Part shown: positions 34,321-42,947 of the stretch, piece after piece
Position numbering within the stretch: position 1 is the first letter of the stretch
Layout of the letters: every line of letters begins with the position of its first letter
Assembly (NCBI RefSeq): GCF_002218195.1
Contig: NZ_CP022336.1
Coordinates: 1,240,001 to 1,304,000 of the forward strand
Origin: Sphingorhabdus sp. SMR4y
Lineage (GTDB): Bacteria > Pseudomonadota > Alphaproteobacteria > Sphingomonadales > Sphingomonadaceae
Length of the DNA stretch: 64,000 bases
Reading direction: 5' to 3'
Translations under genes and position numbers: made by a program
Notes under the pieces: generated by a model
Database searches by the model: none
The model's input: only the letters and a program-made list of their open reading frames with translations
What the model was told of the DNA's origin: nothing

Positions 34321-35013
34321 TTAAAGTATCGCGTCGCCCAGATTCATCATCTTGCCGTTGGTGACTATCACACGGTCGCCCAGCCTGGCCTGTTCGAACA
34401 GGCGCCGCGCGAATTCCATCGGCACGCCGATGCAGCCGCGTGTGCCCCAGCCCCATTTGACATCCGATGCATGGATAGCAATGCCATCATTGGTCAGGCG
34501 CATCATATAGGGCATCGGCAAGCCATAGATGTTGGAGACATGATCCTTGCTCTTCTGGCTGATCGGAAAGACTCCGGTCGGAGTCGGTTTCCGGGAATCG
34601 CCAAAACTGATCACCGCAGCGCCGATTTCATAGCCGGCGCGAAATACGGAAATGCTCTCGGCCTCGAGATCGACGGTGATGACCAGTTCGCCATCCGGCA
34701 CGCCTTCATCGTCCCATTTATAATAACCGTGAACGAACGGCTCGTCGATCTGGAGAATGCGCTTGATCACGAATTTGTCGCTCAGGGGCAGCTTTTCAGT
34801 CACGGCGGCCGGCTCTGCCACCTCTGGTTCAAGCGGAGCGGCGTTTTGCACAGCTGATTCTGGCACCCCGTTCTCGCTGGCTGTCGTCTGTGCTCGTACC
34901 GGCGGGGATTCGGGCCCGGCCCGGGTCAGCCCCATCAGCAACAGTGCGAGCATAGCCAGTGCCGTCAGCAGCAAAACCGTTGCGCTCACCCGATAGGCTA
35001 TTTTTTCGACCAT
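34321..35013 (-). CDS. L,D-transpeptidase (YkuD domain)
   Basis: A periplasmic enzyme that cross-links or anchors peptidoglycan through meso-diaminopimelate. It has 230 residues with an N-terminal membrane anchor (about 9-29), a Pro/Glu-rich linker (35-75) and a YkuD domain (about 108-225). The active site is IAIHASDVKWGWGTRGCIGV with H181 and the nucleophile C194. Its start is 155 bases from a divergent MFS gene. Confidence 0.92.
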   Translation of the reverse strand: MVEKIAYRVSATVLLLTALAMLALLLMGLTRAGPESPPVRAQTTASENGVPESAVQNAAPLEPEVAEPAAVTEKLPLSDKFVIKRILQIDEPFVHGYYKWDDEGVPDGELVITVDLEAESISVFRAGYEIGAAVISFGDSRKPTPTGVFPISQKSKDHVSNIYGLPMPYMMRLTNDGIAIHASDVKWGWGTRGCIGVPMEFARRLFEQARLGDRVIVTNGKMMNLGDAIL

Positions 35014-35168
35014 CGCTCACTCCATCAGTTAGGATATTGTTTACCATGGATTCGCAGCAGGAAATGGCCGATTTTTCCGCTGTCCCGCAGCGGAACGATG
35101 AATGCGAATATCTTAAGCGGCATCGTTAACCGCCGGATGGCGTAGGGCTAAAATTCCGGCTTCCGTTC

Positions 35169-36485
35169 ATGAAACGATTGCAGCGCCCTGCGGCAATCGC
35201 TAGCAGCTGTTCGGTGATCACTTCCGCCCCGCATCCCTTCACAATCGCCAATTATCGCTACCTCTGGTTCTCGCGACTGGCATCGATGTTCGCGCTTTAT
35301 GCGATGATGCTGATCCTCGGCTGGCAGGCCTATAATCTGGCGCGAGAAAGCATGGGAGTCAGCGCTTCTGCAGGGATATTGGGCCTGCTCGGCCTGCTGC
35401 AGTTCGTTCCGCTCTTCATCCTGACGCCGCTGGTCGGCTGGGTCGCCGATCATACGGACCGCCGCTGGATCGCCCGTATCGTGCTCGCGAGCCAGGCGCT
35501 GATCGCGCTGGCACTGGCGCTGCTGACCGCAACCGGCAGCATCACCTTGTGGAGCATCTATATCATTGCGGTGCTGCTTGGCGTCTGCCGCGCCTTTCTC
35601 GGCCCCGCGATCACCTCGCTGGCCCCCAATCTGGTTCCGAAAGCCTCTATTCCCCGCGCGATAGCGCTCTCGACTATCGCCTGGCAGGTCGGCGTCATCG
35701 CCGGACCGGGTATGGCCGGACCGCTCTACAAGGTTGACGCCGCCCTGCCCTATTTCGTCTGTGCCGGGCTTTACGGACTGGCGACACTGGCGATGTTCCT
35801 GATCGGGCCGGTGCCGCGTCCGGAAGCGGACAAGACCAGAGGCCCGCTGCAACAGGTCGGTGACGGCATGGCCTATGTCTGGACCAACAAGCTGGTGCTC
35901 GGCGCGATCACGCTGGATCTGCTGGTCATGTTTCTCGCCGGCGCGACCGCTATGATCCCGGTCTTTGCCAAGGACATACTGGATGCCGGCGAAATCGGCC
36001 TGTCGCTCCTCGCCGCTTCCCCGGCCGTCGGAGCAGTGATCGTCGCGTTGATCTTCTCCTTTGCCCCGCTCAGCAGGAATGTCGGCAACAGCATGCTCGT
36101 CGCCATGGCCGTGTTCGGTCTCGCTACCATCGGCTTCGGCCTCAGCACCAATCTCTACCTGTCGATGGCCTGCCTCGGGATTTGCGGTGCCGCCGACATG
36201 TTTGGCGTCTATGTCCGCAGTTCGCTGATCCAGCTGCACACGCCGGATGCCAAGCGCGGCCGCGTCGGCGCGGTCAGCCAGATGACGATCAGCGCCTCCA
36301 ACGAACTCGGCGATGCCTTGTCCGGCGGTCTTGCCGTGCTGGTCGGTCCCATTGCCGCCATTGTCGCCGGCGGTGCCGGTGCTATAGTGGTGACGGGACT
36401 CTGGTCGCGCCTGTTCCCCCAACTGGGTGCTGCCAAGACTTTTGATCCGCCGGAGGACCTGCAGGGGGACGCGGCGAAACCATGA
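35169..36485 (+). CDS. MFS transporter of the EntS/DUF894 type
   Basis: A 438-residue permease with 11-12 membrane helices. FTIANYRYLWFSRLASMFAL near the start, the loop GWVADHTDRRWIARIVL between helices 2 and 3 (MFS signature), and RSSLIQLHTPDAKRGRVGAV in the second half resemble the EntS/YfiS group of drug and siderophore exporters. The substrate is not known. No Shine-Dalgarno precedes the ATG. A 633-codon open frame on the opposite strand spans this gene but has no family features. Confidence 0.85.
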   Translation: MKRLQRPAAIASSCSVITSAPHPFTIANYRYLWFSRLASMFALYAMMLILGWQAYNLARESMGVSASAGILGLLGLLQFVPLFILTPLVGWVADHTDRRWIARIVLASQALIALALALLTATGSITLWSIYIIAVLLGVCRAFLGPAITSLAPNLVPKASIPRAIALSTIAWQVGVIAGPGMAGPLYKVDAALPYFVCAGLYGLATLAMFLIGPVPRPEADKTRGPLQQVGDGMAYVWTNKLVLGAITLDLLVMFLAGATAMIPVFAKDILDAGEIGLSLLAASPAVGAVIVALIFSFAPLSRNVGNSMLVAMAVFGLATIGFGLSTNLYLSMACLGICGAADMFGVYVRSSLIQLHTPDAKRGRVGAVSQMTISASNELGDALSGGLAVLVGPIAAIVAGGAGAIVVTGLWSRLFPQLGAAKTFDPPEDLQGDAAKP

Positions 36486-36509
36486 GAAGACACACAGGAG
36501 CGCAGGATA

Positions 36510-37430
36510 ATGATTGCCAATAATATTCTCGAAACCATCGGAAACACGCCGCACATCAGGATGCAGCGCCTGTTCGGCGACGCCAATGTCTGGATCAAGT
36601 CCGAGCGCTCCAATCCCGGCGGATCGATCAAGGACCGGATCGGTCTGGCGATGATCGAGGCAGCCGAGCAATCCGGTGCGCTCAAGCCCGGCGGCACGAT
36701 CATCGAACCGACATCGGGCAATACCGGTGTCGGCCTCGCGATGGTCGCTGCAGTGAAAGGCTATACGCTGGTGCTGGTGATGCCCGAGTCGATGTCGCTC
36801 GAACGCCGCCGCCTGATGCTGGCTTATGGCGCAACCTTTGATCTCAGCCCGAAAGAAAAGGGCATGAAGGGCGCGATCGAGCGCGCGCAGGAACTGGTCG
36901 ATCAGACGCCCGGCGCCTGGATGCCGCAGCAATTTGAAAATCCGGCCAATTTCGAGGTGCACAAACGCACGACCGCAATCGAAATTCTCAACGATTTCAA
37001 GGATGATCCGCTCGACGCGATCATTACCGGTGTCGGCACCGGCGGTCATATCACCGGCGTCGCCGAAGTGCTAAAAGAGCATTGGAGCCATTTGAAAGTC
37101 TATGCCGTTGAGCCGACCTCATCCCCGGTCATCAGCGGTGGCCAGCCCGGTCCGCACCCGATCCAGGGTATCGGCGCCGGCTTCATCCCCGGCAATCTGC
37201 ACACACAGAGCATTGATGGCGCGATTCAGGTCGATCCGGCCAAGGCCAAGGCTATGGCGCTGAGAGCGGCCAAGGAAGAAGGCATGCTGGTTGGCATTTC
37301 TTCCGGCGCAACGCTGGCGGCCATTGCCCAGAAACTGCCGGAACTGGGTGACGGGGCCAAGGTCCTCGGATTCAACTATGACACCGGCGAGCGCTATCTC
37401 TCCGTGCCAGAGTTTTTGCCCGAAGAATGA
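36510..37430 (+). CDS. cysK: Cysteine synthase A
   Basis: PLP enzyme converting O-acetylserine and sulfide to cysteine. The protein has 306 residues. It has the PLP lysine K41 in [14 protein letters not shown], the substrate loop TSGNTG (68-73), [13 protein letters not shown] for the cofactor phosphate, and [10 protein letters not shown]. It overlaps the dienelactone hydrolase gene by 4 bases (ATGA), which suggests one transcript. Confidence 0.97.
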   Translation: MIANNILETIGNTPHIRMQRLFGDANVWIKSERSNPGGSIKDRIGLAMIEAAEQSGALKPGGTIIEPTSGNTGVGLAMVAAVKGYTLVLVMPESMSLERRRLMLAYGATFDLSPKEKGMKGAIERAQELVDQTPGAWMPQQFENPANFEVHKRTTAIEILNDFKDDPLDAIITGVGTGGHITGVAEVLKEHWSHLKVYAVEPTSSPVISGGQPGPHPIQGIGAGFIPGNLHTQSIDGAIQVDPAKAKAMALRAAKEEGMLVGISSGATLAAIAQKLPELGDGAKVLGFNYDTGERYLSVPEFLPEE

Positions 37431-38167
37431 GCTCGATCGAGGTCCAGCAATTCACCTACCGCCATGGTGACGTGGAATTGGCCGGCTATATGGCCCAACC
37501 CAGCCGTTATCCGCGCGCGGGCATATTGATCGTTCCGACCATCGCCGGACCGACCAAGCTGATGCATGATCGCGCCCGTTGGCTCGCCTCGCTGGGCTAT
37601 AGCGCAATGGTCTGTGACCTTTACGGCAAGGGCCATGTCGAAAATATCCGCGAAGCCCGTCAATTGGCAGACGCGTTGCGCGCCGATGCCGAATATTATC
37701 GCGACCGGCTCCGCTGCGCGCTCGCGGAATTGCGTACGCGGTCAAAGCTGGCCAACAACCGGCTCGCAGCGATCGGCTATTGCATGGGCGGTGAAGCGGT
37801 CCTCGAAATGGCACGCGGCGGCGAGGATATCGCGCTTGTAGTCAGCTTTCACGGGCTGCTGGCCACTCCCCTGCCGGCCAAGCGCGGTACAATCAAGGCG
37901 CGCATCCTCGTCTGTCACGGCCGCGCCGACCCGCTGGTTCCGCCGAAGCAGGTTCGCGAATTTCTCGAGGAAATGGATCTCGCCGGCGCCGATTGCCACA
38001 TGCATGTCTATACCGGCGTGCTCCACGGATTTACCGACGTCAGCAGCAATTCCCGATCCATGGATGCGGTTCGCTACAACGCGTCAGCCGACCGGCAAAG
38101 CAAGGCCGCGATGCTCAGCATGTTCGACGAACTGTTCGAAAATAAAAAAACACCGGACCAATATTAG
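37427..38167 (+). CDS. Dienelactone hydrolase family protein
   Basis: Alpha/beta hydrolase of 246 residues with a cysteine nucleophile: C119 in [16 protein letters not shown]168 in [12 protein letters not shown] and H200 in [10 protein letters not shown] form the Cys-Asp-His triad of the family. The substrate need not be dienelactone; many members are general esterases. It starts inside the end of cysK. The last codons (NKKTPDQY and stop) are encoded by the stem and loop of the downstream terminator. Confidence 0.9.
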   Translation: MSSIEVQQFTYRHGDVELAGYMAQPSRYPRAGILIVPTIAGPTKLMHDRARWLASLGYSAMVCDLYGKGHVENIREARQLADALRADAEYYRDRLRCALAELRTRSKLANNRLAAIGYCMGGEAVLEMARGGEDIALVVSFHGLLATPLPAKRGTIKARILVCHGRADPLVPPKQVREFLEEMDLAGADCHMHVYTGVLHGFTDVSSNSRSMDAVRYNASADRQSKAAMLSMFDELFENKKTPDQY

Positions 38168-38178
38168 GTCCGGTGTTT
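38148..38178. terminator. Strong terminator overlapping the hydrolase stop codon
   Basis: Perfect 12-bp stem (AAACACCGGACC, 38148-38159, and its complement, 38167-38178) with a 7-base loop. The hydrolase TAG begins in the loop (38165-38167). On the minus strand a T-run follows, so it also serves the gene at 38201-38473; on the plus strand only TTT ends the stem. Both convergent genes probably share it. Confidence 0.85.
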
Positions 38179-38200
38179 CGGGTCATCGGGTAATATTCAT

Positions 38201-38473
38201 CTAGTCCGGTTCGCCGTCTCCGTCATTGTCGAGCAAATCCGGCTGACCATCGCCATCGCTGTCCCAGGCATCGGGCTGCCCGTCGCCACTGCGATCCCAG
38301 GCATCCATCGTTCCGTCTCCATCCGTGTCAAGGGTTGGCGCCGGTATTTCGGACGGCGCTTCTTCGGTGGCCTCGGGTTCGGCGGCATGGGCTGCAACCG
38401 ATAGGCCCAGGCTGGCACCGATCAGAACAGATGTCATCTGGCGCAGGCGCTTCTGGCTGGTGTTGGAATGCAT
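38201..38473 (-). CDS. Exported protein with calcium-binding DxDGDG repeats
   Basis: A 90-residue protein with a signal peptide (LGLSVAAHA cleavage region at about 30) and an acidic C-terminal half made of calcium-loop repeats: DTDGDGTMDAW, DRSGDGQPDAW, DSDGDGQPDLL, DNDGDGEPD. The pattern is that of thrombospondin type 3/EF-hand-like loops. The protein ends inside the last repeat. It is probably periplasmic or secreted and binds Ca2+. No partner is evident; the divergent neighbour is an LpxO-like hydroxylase 273 bases away. Confidence 0.75.
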   Translation of the reverse strand: MHSNTSQKRLRQMTSVLIGASLGLSVAAHAAEPEATEEAPSEIPAPTLDTDGDGTMDAWDRSGDGQPDAWDSDGDGQPDLLDNDGDGEPD

Positions 38474-38746
38474 TGCATATACTCCTTAAGCAAATCATTC
38501 CCCTGTCACCCATCTGTCTGACGGAATGGGACCATCGCGTCGAGAAACCTTCGATAATATGGTTGAAATGAAAGCTAAATAGCTGAATTAAGGAGCTTAT
38601 CTACAGAAAAGAACCGCTTGTCGCGGGACCGGAGCGATTCCGCTTTTGACAGAATTTCGGCAACAGTTTGTCGAATTACCGTCACATTCTGCTCTATAAT
38701 CGGAAAGCAGGGGTCCGGAAATTTTTCAACGGAAAGATTGCTAGCC

Positions 38747-39535
38747 ATGCCCAGTCAAGACCAGCGCCCCGCCACCGCCAGCCAGACAAGCCAGACCAAT
38801 CGCCCGCTTATCATCAAGATCGGCAAGCGGCTGCGCGGCACGATGAACCGGATCTCGCAGGAGCAATCGAAAATCCCGACCGAACCGGTACTTCCGGCCA
38901 GCGCCTTTCCATGGACCGGCGAACTGACCGAAAAATGGCAGACCATCGCGGACGAGGCTGCCGCGATCCTGCGGCACCGCGATGCCGTTCCGCCACTCAA
39001 GGAAATTTCACCCGATCATGCGCGGATCGCCGGCGATGGCAACTGGCGCTCTTTCTTTCTGGTCGGCTATGGCTATGAAGTGTTGGAAAATTGCGCTCGC
39101 GCACCGGTAACGGCAGAGCTGGTGCGCGAGATCCCCGATCTCAACTCGGCCTTTTTCTCGATTCTCGAGCCCGGCGCGACAATTCCCCGCCACCGCGGCG
39201 TGACGCGCGGCCTGGTCACCTGTCACCTCGGGCTGATCATCCCCGACAGAGCGGAAAAATGCACGATGCAGGTGGAGGATATCGATCTGCACTGGCAGGC
39301 TGGCAAATGGCTGATCTTCGACGACAGCTATTTTCACGAGGTGCACAATGAAACCGACCAGCGCCGGGTCATCCTGCTGGTGCAGGTGAAACGCCCGATG
39401 CGCCTGCTCGGACGGCTGGCCAATGATCTGGCTCTGTGGGGCATTCGCCGGTCACCCTTTGTACAGGATGCCCGGCGAAACCTTGGCATGTGGGAACAGG
39501 CCTATCGGCAGGCGGAACAGAACGAAGCCGCCTGA
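38747..39535 (+). CDS. Aspartyl/asparaginyl beta-hydroxylase-type dioxygenase (LpxO-like)
   Basis: Fe(II)/2-oxoglutarate oxygenase of 262 residues. The double-stranded beta-helix part has SAFFSILEPGATIPRHRGVT with the likely iron ligand H149, CHLGLIIPDRAEKC, and FDDSYFHEVHNETDQRRVIL with the second histidine at 197. Homologues hydroxylate lipid A acyl chains (LpxO) or protein side chains. The ATG at 38747 is used; an upstream extension of 43 residues is not domain-like. GGAAAG lies about 10 bases before it. Confidence 0.85.
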   Translation: MPSQDQRPATASQTSQTNRPLIIKIGKRLRGTMNRISQEQSKIPTEPVLPASAFPWTGELTEKWQTIADEAAAILRHRDAVPPLKEISPDHARIAGDGNWRSFFLVGYGYEVLENCARAPVTAELVREIPDLNSAFFSILEPGATIPRHRGVTRGLVTCHLGLIIPDRAEKCTMQVEDIDLHWQAGKWLIFDDSYFHEVHNETDQRRVILLVQVKRPMRLLGRLANDLALWGIRRSPFVQDARRNLGMWEQAYRQAEQNEAA

Positions 39536-39544
39536 CGAGGACGC

Positions 39545-41347
39545 TCAGGCAACTGCGAACATTTCCGGTTCGAGCGCCATGACCGCGTCGGCACCGCCTT
39601 CGATCTTGCGGCGCAACGATCCCGCATCGGGCAAAAAGCGCTCGGCAAAATATTGTGCAGTCACCAGCTTGGCTTCGTAATATTTCGGATTGTCGGTGCC
39701 CGCGTCGAGAGCCGCCTGTGCCGCCTTGCTCATCCGCAGCCACATCAGTCCGAGCGAGACGATGCCCATGATGTGCATATAATGATAGGCACCGGCACCG
39801 GCGTTGTTCGGATTGGCCATGCCGTGCTGCATGAACCACATGGTGGCTTTCTGCAGTTCGCCATTGGCCTTTTCCAGCGCTTCGGCAAATGCGGACAGTT
39901 TCTCGTGGCCCTTGGCTTCGGCAATCTCGTCGGCAATCACCTTGAAAAAGGCCTGCACCGCCCGGCCACCATTCTGGCCAAGCTTGCGTCCGACCAGATC
40001 CATTGCCTGGATACCGTTGGTGCCTTCATAGATCATGGCAATCCGCGCATCGCGCACAAACTGCTCCATGCCCCATTCCTGGATATAGCCGTGACCGCCA
40101 TAAACCTGCTGCGAGTCGGTCGCGACCTGGTAGCCCTTGTCGGTGCCATAGCCCTTGATTACCGGGGTCAGCAGACTGACCAGATCGTCTGCCATCTGGC
40201 GGTCCTCCTCGGTTTCCGCCTTGTCGGCCAGATCGACCTGCAACGCGCCCCATAGCACCAGCGCCCGCATCGACTCGGTAAACGCCTTGCCGTCCATCAG
40301 CATCCGGCGCACGTCGGGATGGACGAACAGCGTATCGGCCTTTTCTTCCGGATCCTGTGCTCCGGTCAACGCCCGGCCCTGACGCCGGTCCCCGGCATAG
40401 ATCACGGCATTCTGATAGGCGATTTCGCCCTGCGCCAGCCCTTGCAGGCCAACGCCTAGCCGCGCCGCGTTCATCATGATGAACATCGCGCGCAGGCCCT
40501 TATTCTCTTCGCCGACCATATAGCCGGTGGCGCCGTCATAGTTCATCACGCACGTGGCATTGCCATGAATGCCCATTTTTTCCTCGATCGAACCGCAGAT
40601 CAATTTGTTGCGCTCGCCCAGCGAGCCGTCTTCGTTGACCAGGAATTTCGGGACGATGAACAGCGAAATGCCCTTGGAACTGTCGGGCGCGCCCGGCGTC
40701 TTGGCCAGCACGAGGTGGATGATATTCTCCGCCATGTCATGTTCGCCGGCAGAGATAAAAATCTTCTGACCGGTGATCGCGTAAGTGCCACCCGGCATGG
40801 GCTCCGCCTTGGTCCGGATCAGGCCCAGATCGGTGCCGCAATGCGCTTCGGTCAGGTTCATCGTGCCGGTCCATTTTCCGGAGATCATCTGGGTCGCATA
40901 AGTCTGCTTCTGCTCTTCGCTGCCCTCGGTAAGGATCGAGGCAATTGCGCCCTGGGTCAGGCCGGAATACATTTCCAGCGCCTGGTTGGCCGAGATCATG
41001 AATTCCATGACTGCATTGCCGACCACGCGCGGGAGACCCTGGCCACCGAATTCTTCCGGTGCCGACAAGGTCGTCCAGCCGCCATCGGTCAGCTGCCGAT
41101 AGGCTTCCTTGAACCCCTTGGGCGTGGTGACCGATCCGTCTTCATGACGGGTACAGCCTTCCTCGTCACCCGACTGGTTCAGCGGATGCAGGACTTCGGC
41201 AGAAAATCGTCCTGCTTCGGTCAGAATCGCATCGACCATTTCCGGGGTCGCATTTTCAAAACCCGGGAGGCTGGAATAGTGTTCAAGGCCAAGAACCTCG
41301 TTCAGAATGAAACGGACTTCGCCAACGGGTGCGGTATAACTGGGCAT
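39545..41347 (-). CDS. Acyl-CoA dehydrogenase (large, C-terminal-domain type)
   Basis: FAD enzyme that forms enoyl-CoA. At 600 residues it is of the long type found for medium/long acyl-CoA or methylmercaptopropionyl-CoA (DmdC-like). It has [33 protein letters not shown], and [20 protein letters not shown] followed by [17 protein letters not shown], whose Glu is the likely catalytic base. A C-terminal extension (about 470-600) is typical. It lies 55 bases after a MerR regulator on the same strand, which probably controls it. Confidence 0.93.
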   Translation of the reverse strand: MPSYTAPVGEVRFILNEVLGLEHYSSLPGFENATPEMVDAILTEAGRFSAEVLHPLNQSGDEEGCTRHEDGSVTTPKGFKEAYRQLTDGGWTTLSAPEEFGGQGLPRVVGNAVMEFMISANQALEMYSGLTQGAIASILTEGSEEQKQTYATQMISGKWTGTMNLTEAHCGTDLGLIRTKAEPMPGGTYAITGQKIFISAGEHDMAENIIHLVLAKTPGAPDSSKGISLFIVPKFLVNEDGSLGERNKLICGSIEEKMGIHGNATCVMNYDGATGYMVGEENKGLRAMFIMMNAARLGVGLQGLAQGEIAYQNAVIYAGDRRQGRALTGAQDPEEKADTLFVHPDVRRMLMDGKAFTESMRALVLWGALQVDLADKAETEEDRQMADDLVSLLTPVIKGYGTDKGYQVATDSQQVYGGHGYIQEWGMEQFVRDARIAMIYEGTNGIQAMDLVGRKLGQNGGRAVQAFFKVIADEIAEAKGHEKLSAFAEALEKANGELQKATMWFMQHGMANPNNAGAGAYHYMHIMGIVSLGLMWLRMSKAAQAALDAGTDNPKYYEAKLVTAQYFAERFLPDAGSLRRKIEGGADAVMALEPEMFAVA

Positions 41348-41402
41348 GATATTCTACTTTCTAATCAAATTGGGGGCGCCGGACCTTTCCGGCATCTGTC
41401 TT

Positions 41403-41840
41403 CTACTGATTTTGCGCTTCGGCTTCCGCCATGGCTTCCTTCACCGTCTTGATGAAACCGGTCAGTTCCTTGATCGAACTGTCAATGTCGGCCCGCTGCT
41501 TCTTCAGCGTGTCGACCTTTTCCTGACATTTTGCGACGGTAACCTGCATCTGCGTCTTCCGGCCATCGCCCAGATCGTACAGATCGATCATGTCGCGGAT
41601 CTCGGTCAGACTGAAACCGACATTTTTTGCCCGCATGATCCATGCAAGGCGCGCCCGGTCGCGCTTGGTATAAATACGCGACATGCCCTTGCGGTGCGGA
41701 GCAATGAGCCCCTCGTCTTCGTAGAATCGCAAGGCACGGGCGGTTACGCCAAATTCGTCCGAGAGGTCGGATATCGTGTAAGTTTCCCGATTCTGCAGAT
41801 CGGGCGTGTCAATTTCGGCATGGCTTGGTTGTTGTGACAT
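41403..41840 (-). CDS. MerR-family regulator (LiuR-like)
   Basis: A 145-residue protein with an N-terminal MerR winged helix (about 21-55, YTISDLSDEFGVTARALRFY, then EDEGLIAPHRKGMSRIY), a second helix pair (VGFSLTEIRDMIDLYDLGDG) and a C-terminal coiled coil (about 90-135). It lacks metal-binding cysteines at the C-terminus, so a metal sensor is unlikely. Because it precedes an acyl-CoA dehydrogenase it resembles LiuR, the regulator of branched-chain amino-acid and fatty acid breakdown. The ATG at 41840 is 6 bases from the -10, so the message is probably leaderless. Confidence 0.9.
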   Translation of the reverse strand: MSQQPSHAEIDTPDLQNRETYTISDLSDEFGVTARALRFYEDEGLIAPHRKGMSRIYTKRDRARLAWIMRAKNVGFSLTEIRDMIDLYDLGDGRKTQMQVTVAKCQEKVDTLKKQRADIDSSIKELTGFIKTVKEAMAEAEAQNQ

Positions 41841-41846
41841 GGCCAC

Positions 41847-41875
41847 CGTATAGCTTACGCTAACGTAAACGTCAA
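41847..41875 (-). promoter_or_regulatory. MerR-controlled promoter with operator palindrome in the spacer
   Basis: Minus-strand TTGACG (41870-41875) and TATACG (41847-41852) are separated by 17 bases. The spacer is almost wholly occupied by the inverted repeat TTACG-CTAA-CGTAA (41855-41868), a typical MerR-type layout and, from memory, like reported LiuR sites. The -10 ends 6 bases before the merR ATG. Confidence 0.75.
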
Positions 41876-41877
41876 TG

Positions 41878-42393
41878 TTAGCCGCCGGGGCACAGATTCT
41901 CGAAATCACGGCCGCTGGTCGACCGGGCAACCGCATCGCCCTCGCCGACGATATAAAAACTGACGCCCTCAAAACCGGCGCGCGGGCTGCAATAGCTTGA
42001 ACAGGCTTCCGGCAGACTGCCCGGCAATTCCAGCTCGACTCCGTCAAACCGCGCCGAAAAACTGCAGCTTTCTTCGCTGTTCAGGGTGATGCGGACCGTT
42101 TCACCATCGCGCTCGGCCTCACCCAGCCCTTCGCATTTGGTCTCCGGTCCGAACACCGCGATCATCCCTATCTGATAGCCATTCTCGTCATTGCCGACCG
42201 CGCAGAACCGGTCCGTGCCCAGATCGCTGCGCCGTTCAAAAGCGCCGGAGAGCGTGACGTTGCGGATATCGGGGATGACGCCGGCATCAATCGCCGCCTG
42301 TTCGAGCGGCGGCAGCTGTGCGACATTTTCCTCGGCCTCCGGCTGCTGCTGTCCGCAGCCCGCCAGCCATATCAACACCGCTAATGCAGCCAT
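41878..42393 (-). CDS. Lipoprotein of unknown function
   Basis: A 171-residue protein with a short lipoprotein signal (MAALAVLIWLAGCGQQ, lipobox ending at C13), a Gln/Glu/Pro-rich linker and a compact domain with five cysteines (RFCAVG, TKCEGLG, ESCSFSA, ACSSYC) plus a terminal C. I recognise no named family. The ATG at 42393 is 5 bases after the hisI stop, so hisI and this gene are probably co-transcribed. The stop is 2 bases before the -35 of the MerR promoter. Confidence 0.7.
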   Translation of the reverse strand: MAALAVLIWLAGCGQQQPEAEENVAQLPPLEQAAIDAGVIPDIRNVTLSGAFERRSDLGTDRFCAVGNDENGYQIGMIAVFGPETKCEGLGEAERDGETVRITLNSEESCSFSARFDGVELELPGSLPEACSSYCSPRAGFEGVSFYIVGEGDAVARSTSGRDFENLCPGG

Positions 42394-42398
42394 GCGAC

Positions 42399-42770
42399 TC
42401 AAGCGACAGGCTCCAGCTTGCCATCGACAATCTTTCGGTAAAAACAGCTTCGCTGGCCGGTATGACAAGCCGGACCGGCAGGCACAGCCTTGATCCACAG
42501 CGCGTCCTGGTCACAATCGATGCGCATTTCCCTAACCGTCAATATATTGCCCGATGTCTCGCCCTTCTTCCACAGGCTCTGGCGGCTGCGCGAATAGAAA
42601 TGCGCGATTCCGCTATCCTGGGTCAGGCGCAGGGCCTCGGCATTCATATGGGCGAGCATCAGCAGCTCGCCGGACGAATCATCGGTGACAACCGCCGTGA
42701 TCAGGCCGTTCGAATCATATTTCGGTTGCAGCCGGCTGCCGGTCTCCGGGTCATTTTCTATCTTGCTCAT
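42399..42770 (-). CDS. hisI: Phosphoribosyl-AMP cyclohydrolase
   Basis: Third step of histidine synthesis. The protein has 123 residues. Zinc ligands C102 (GPACHTGQ) and C109 (RSCFYR), with C86, and the metal/substrate aspartates in RIDCDQDA (D85, D87, D89) are all present. [15 protein letters not shown] is the conserved loop. It is separate from hisE, as in alphaproteobacteria. It lies 178 bases from the divergent purF. Confidence 0.97.
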   Translation of the reverse strand: MSKIENDPETGSRLQPKYDSNGLITAVVTDDSSGELLMLAHMNAEALRLTQDSGIAHFYSRSRQSLWKKGETSGNILTVREMRIDCDQDALWIKAVPAGPACHTGQRSCFYRKIVDGKLEPVA

Positions 42771-42947
42771 GCCAGTGGATTAAGACCCGATCCGGTCGCG
42801 TGCAACGGCTAATGGCGCAATTGCCACAGCCTCGCCCCGTCCGATCGCGCAATATTATGATTTTATGACATTGGGGGCAGACAAAGCCGCCTTTCAAACC
42901 TATATGGCAGGCATCCCGCGCCCGACCAATTACATGCCAGGTGAGAT

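Noticed and set aside
35148-37049. 633-codon open frame on the minus strand across the MFS gene and cysK
   Set aside because: Same reason; the histidine/arginine-rich translation is typical of antisense frames.
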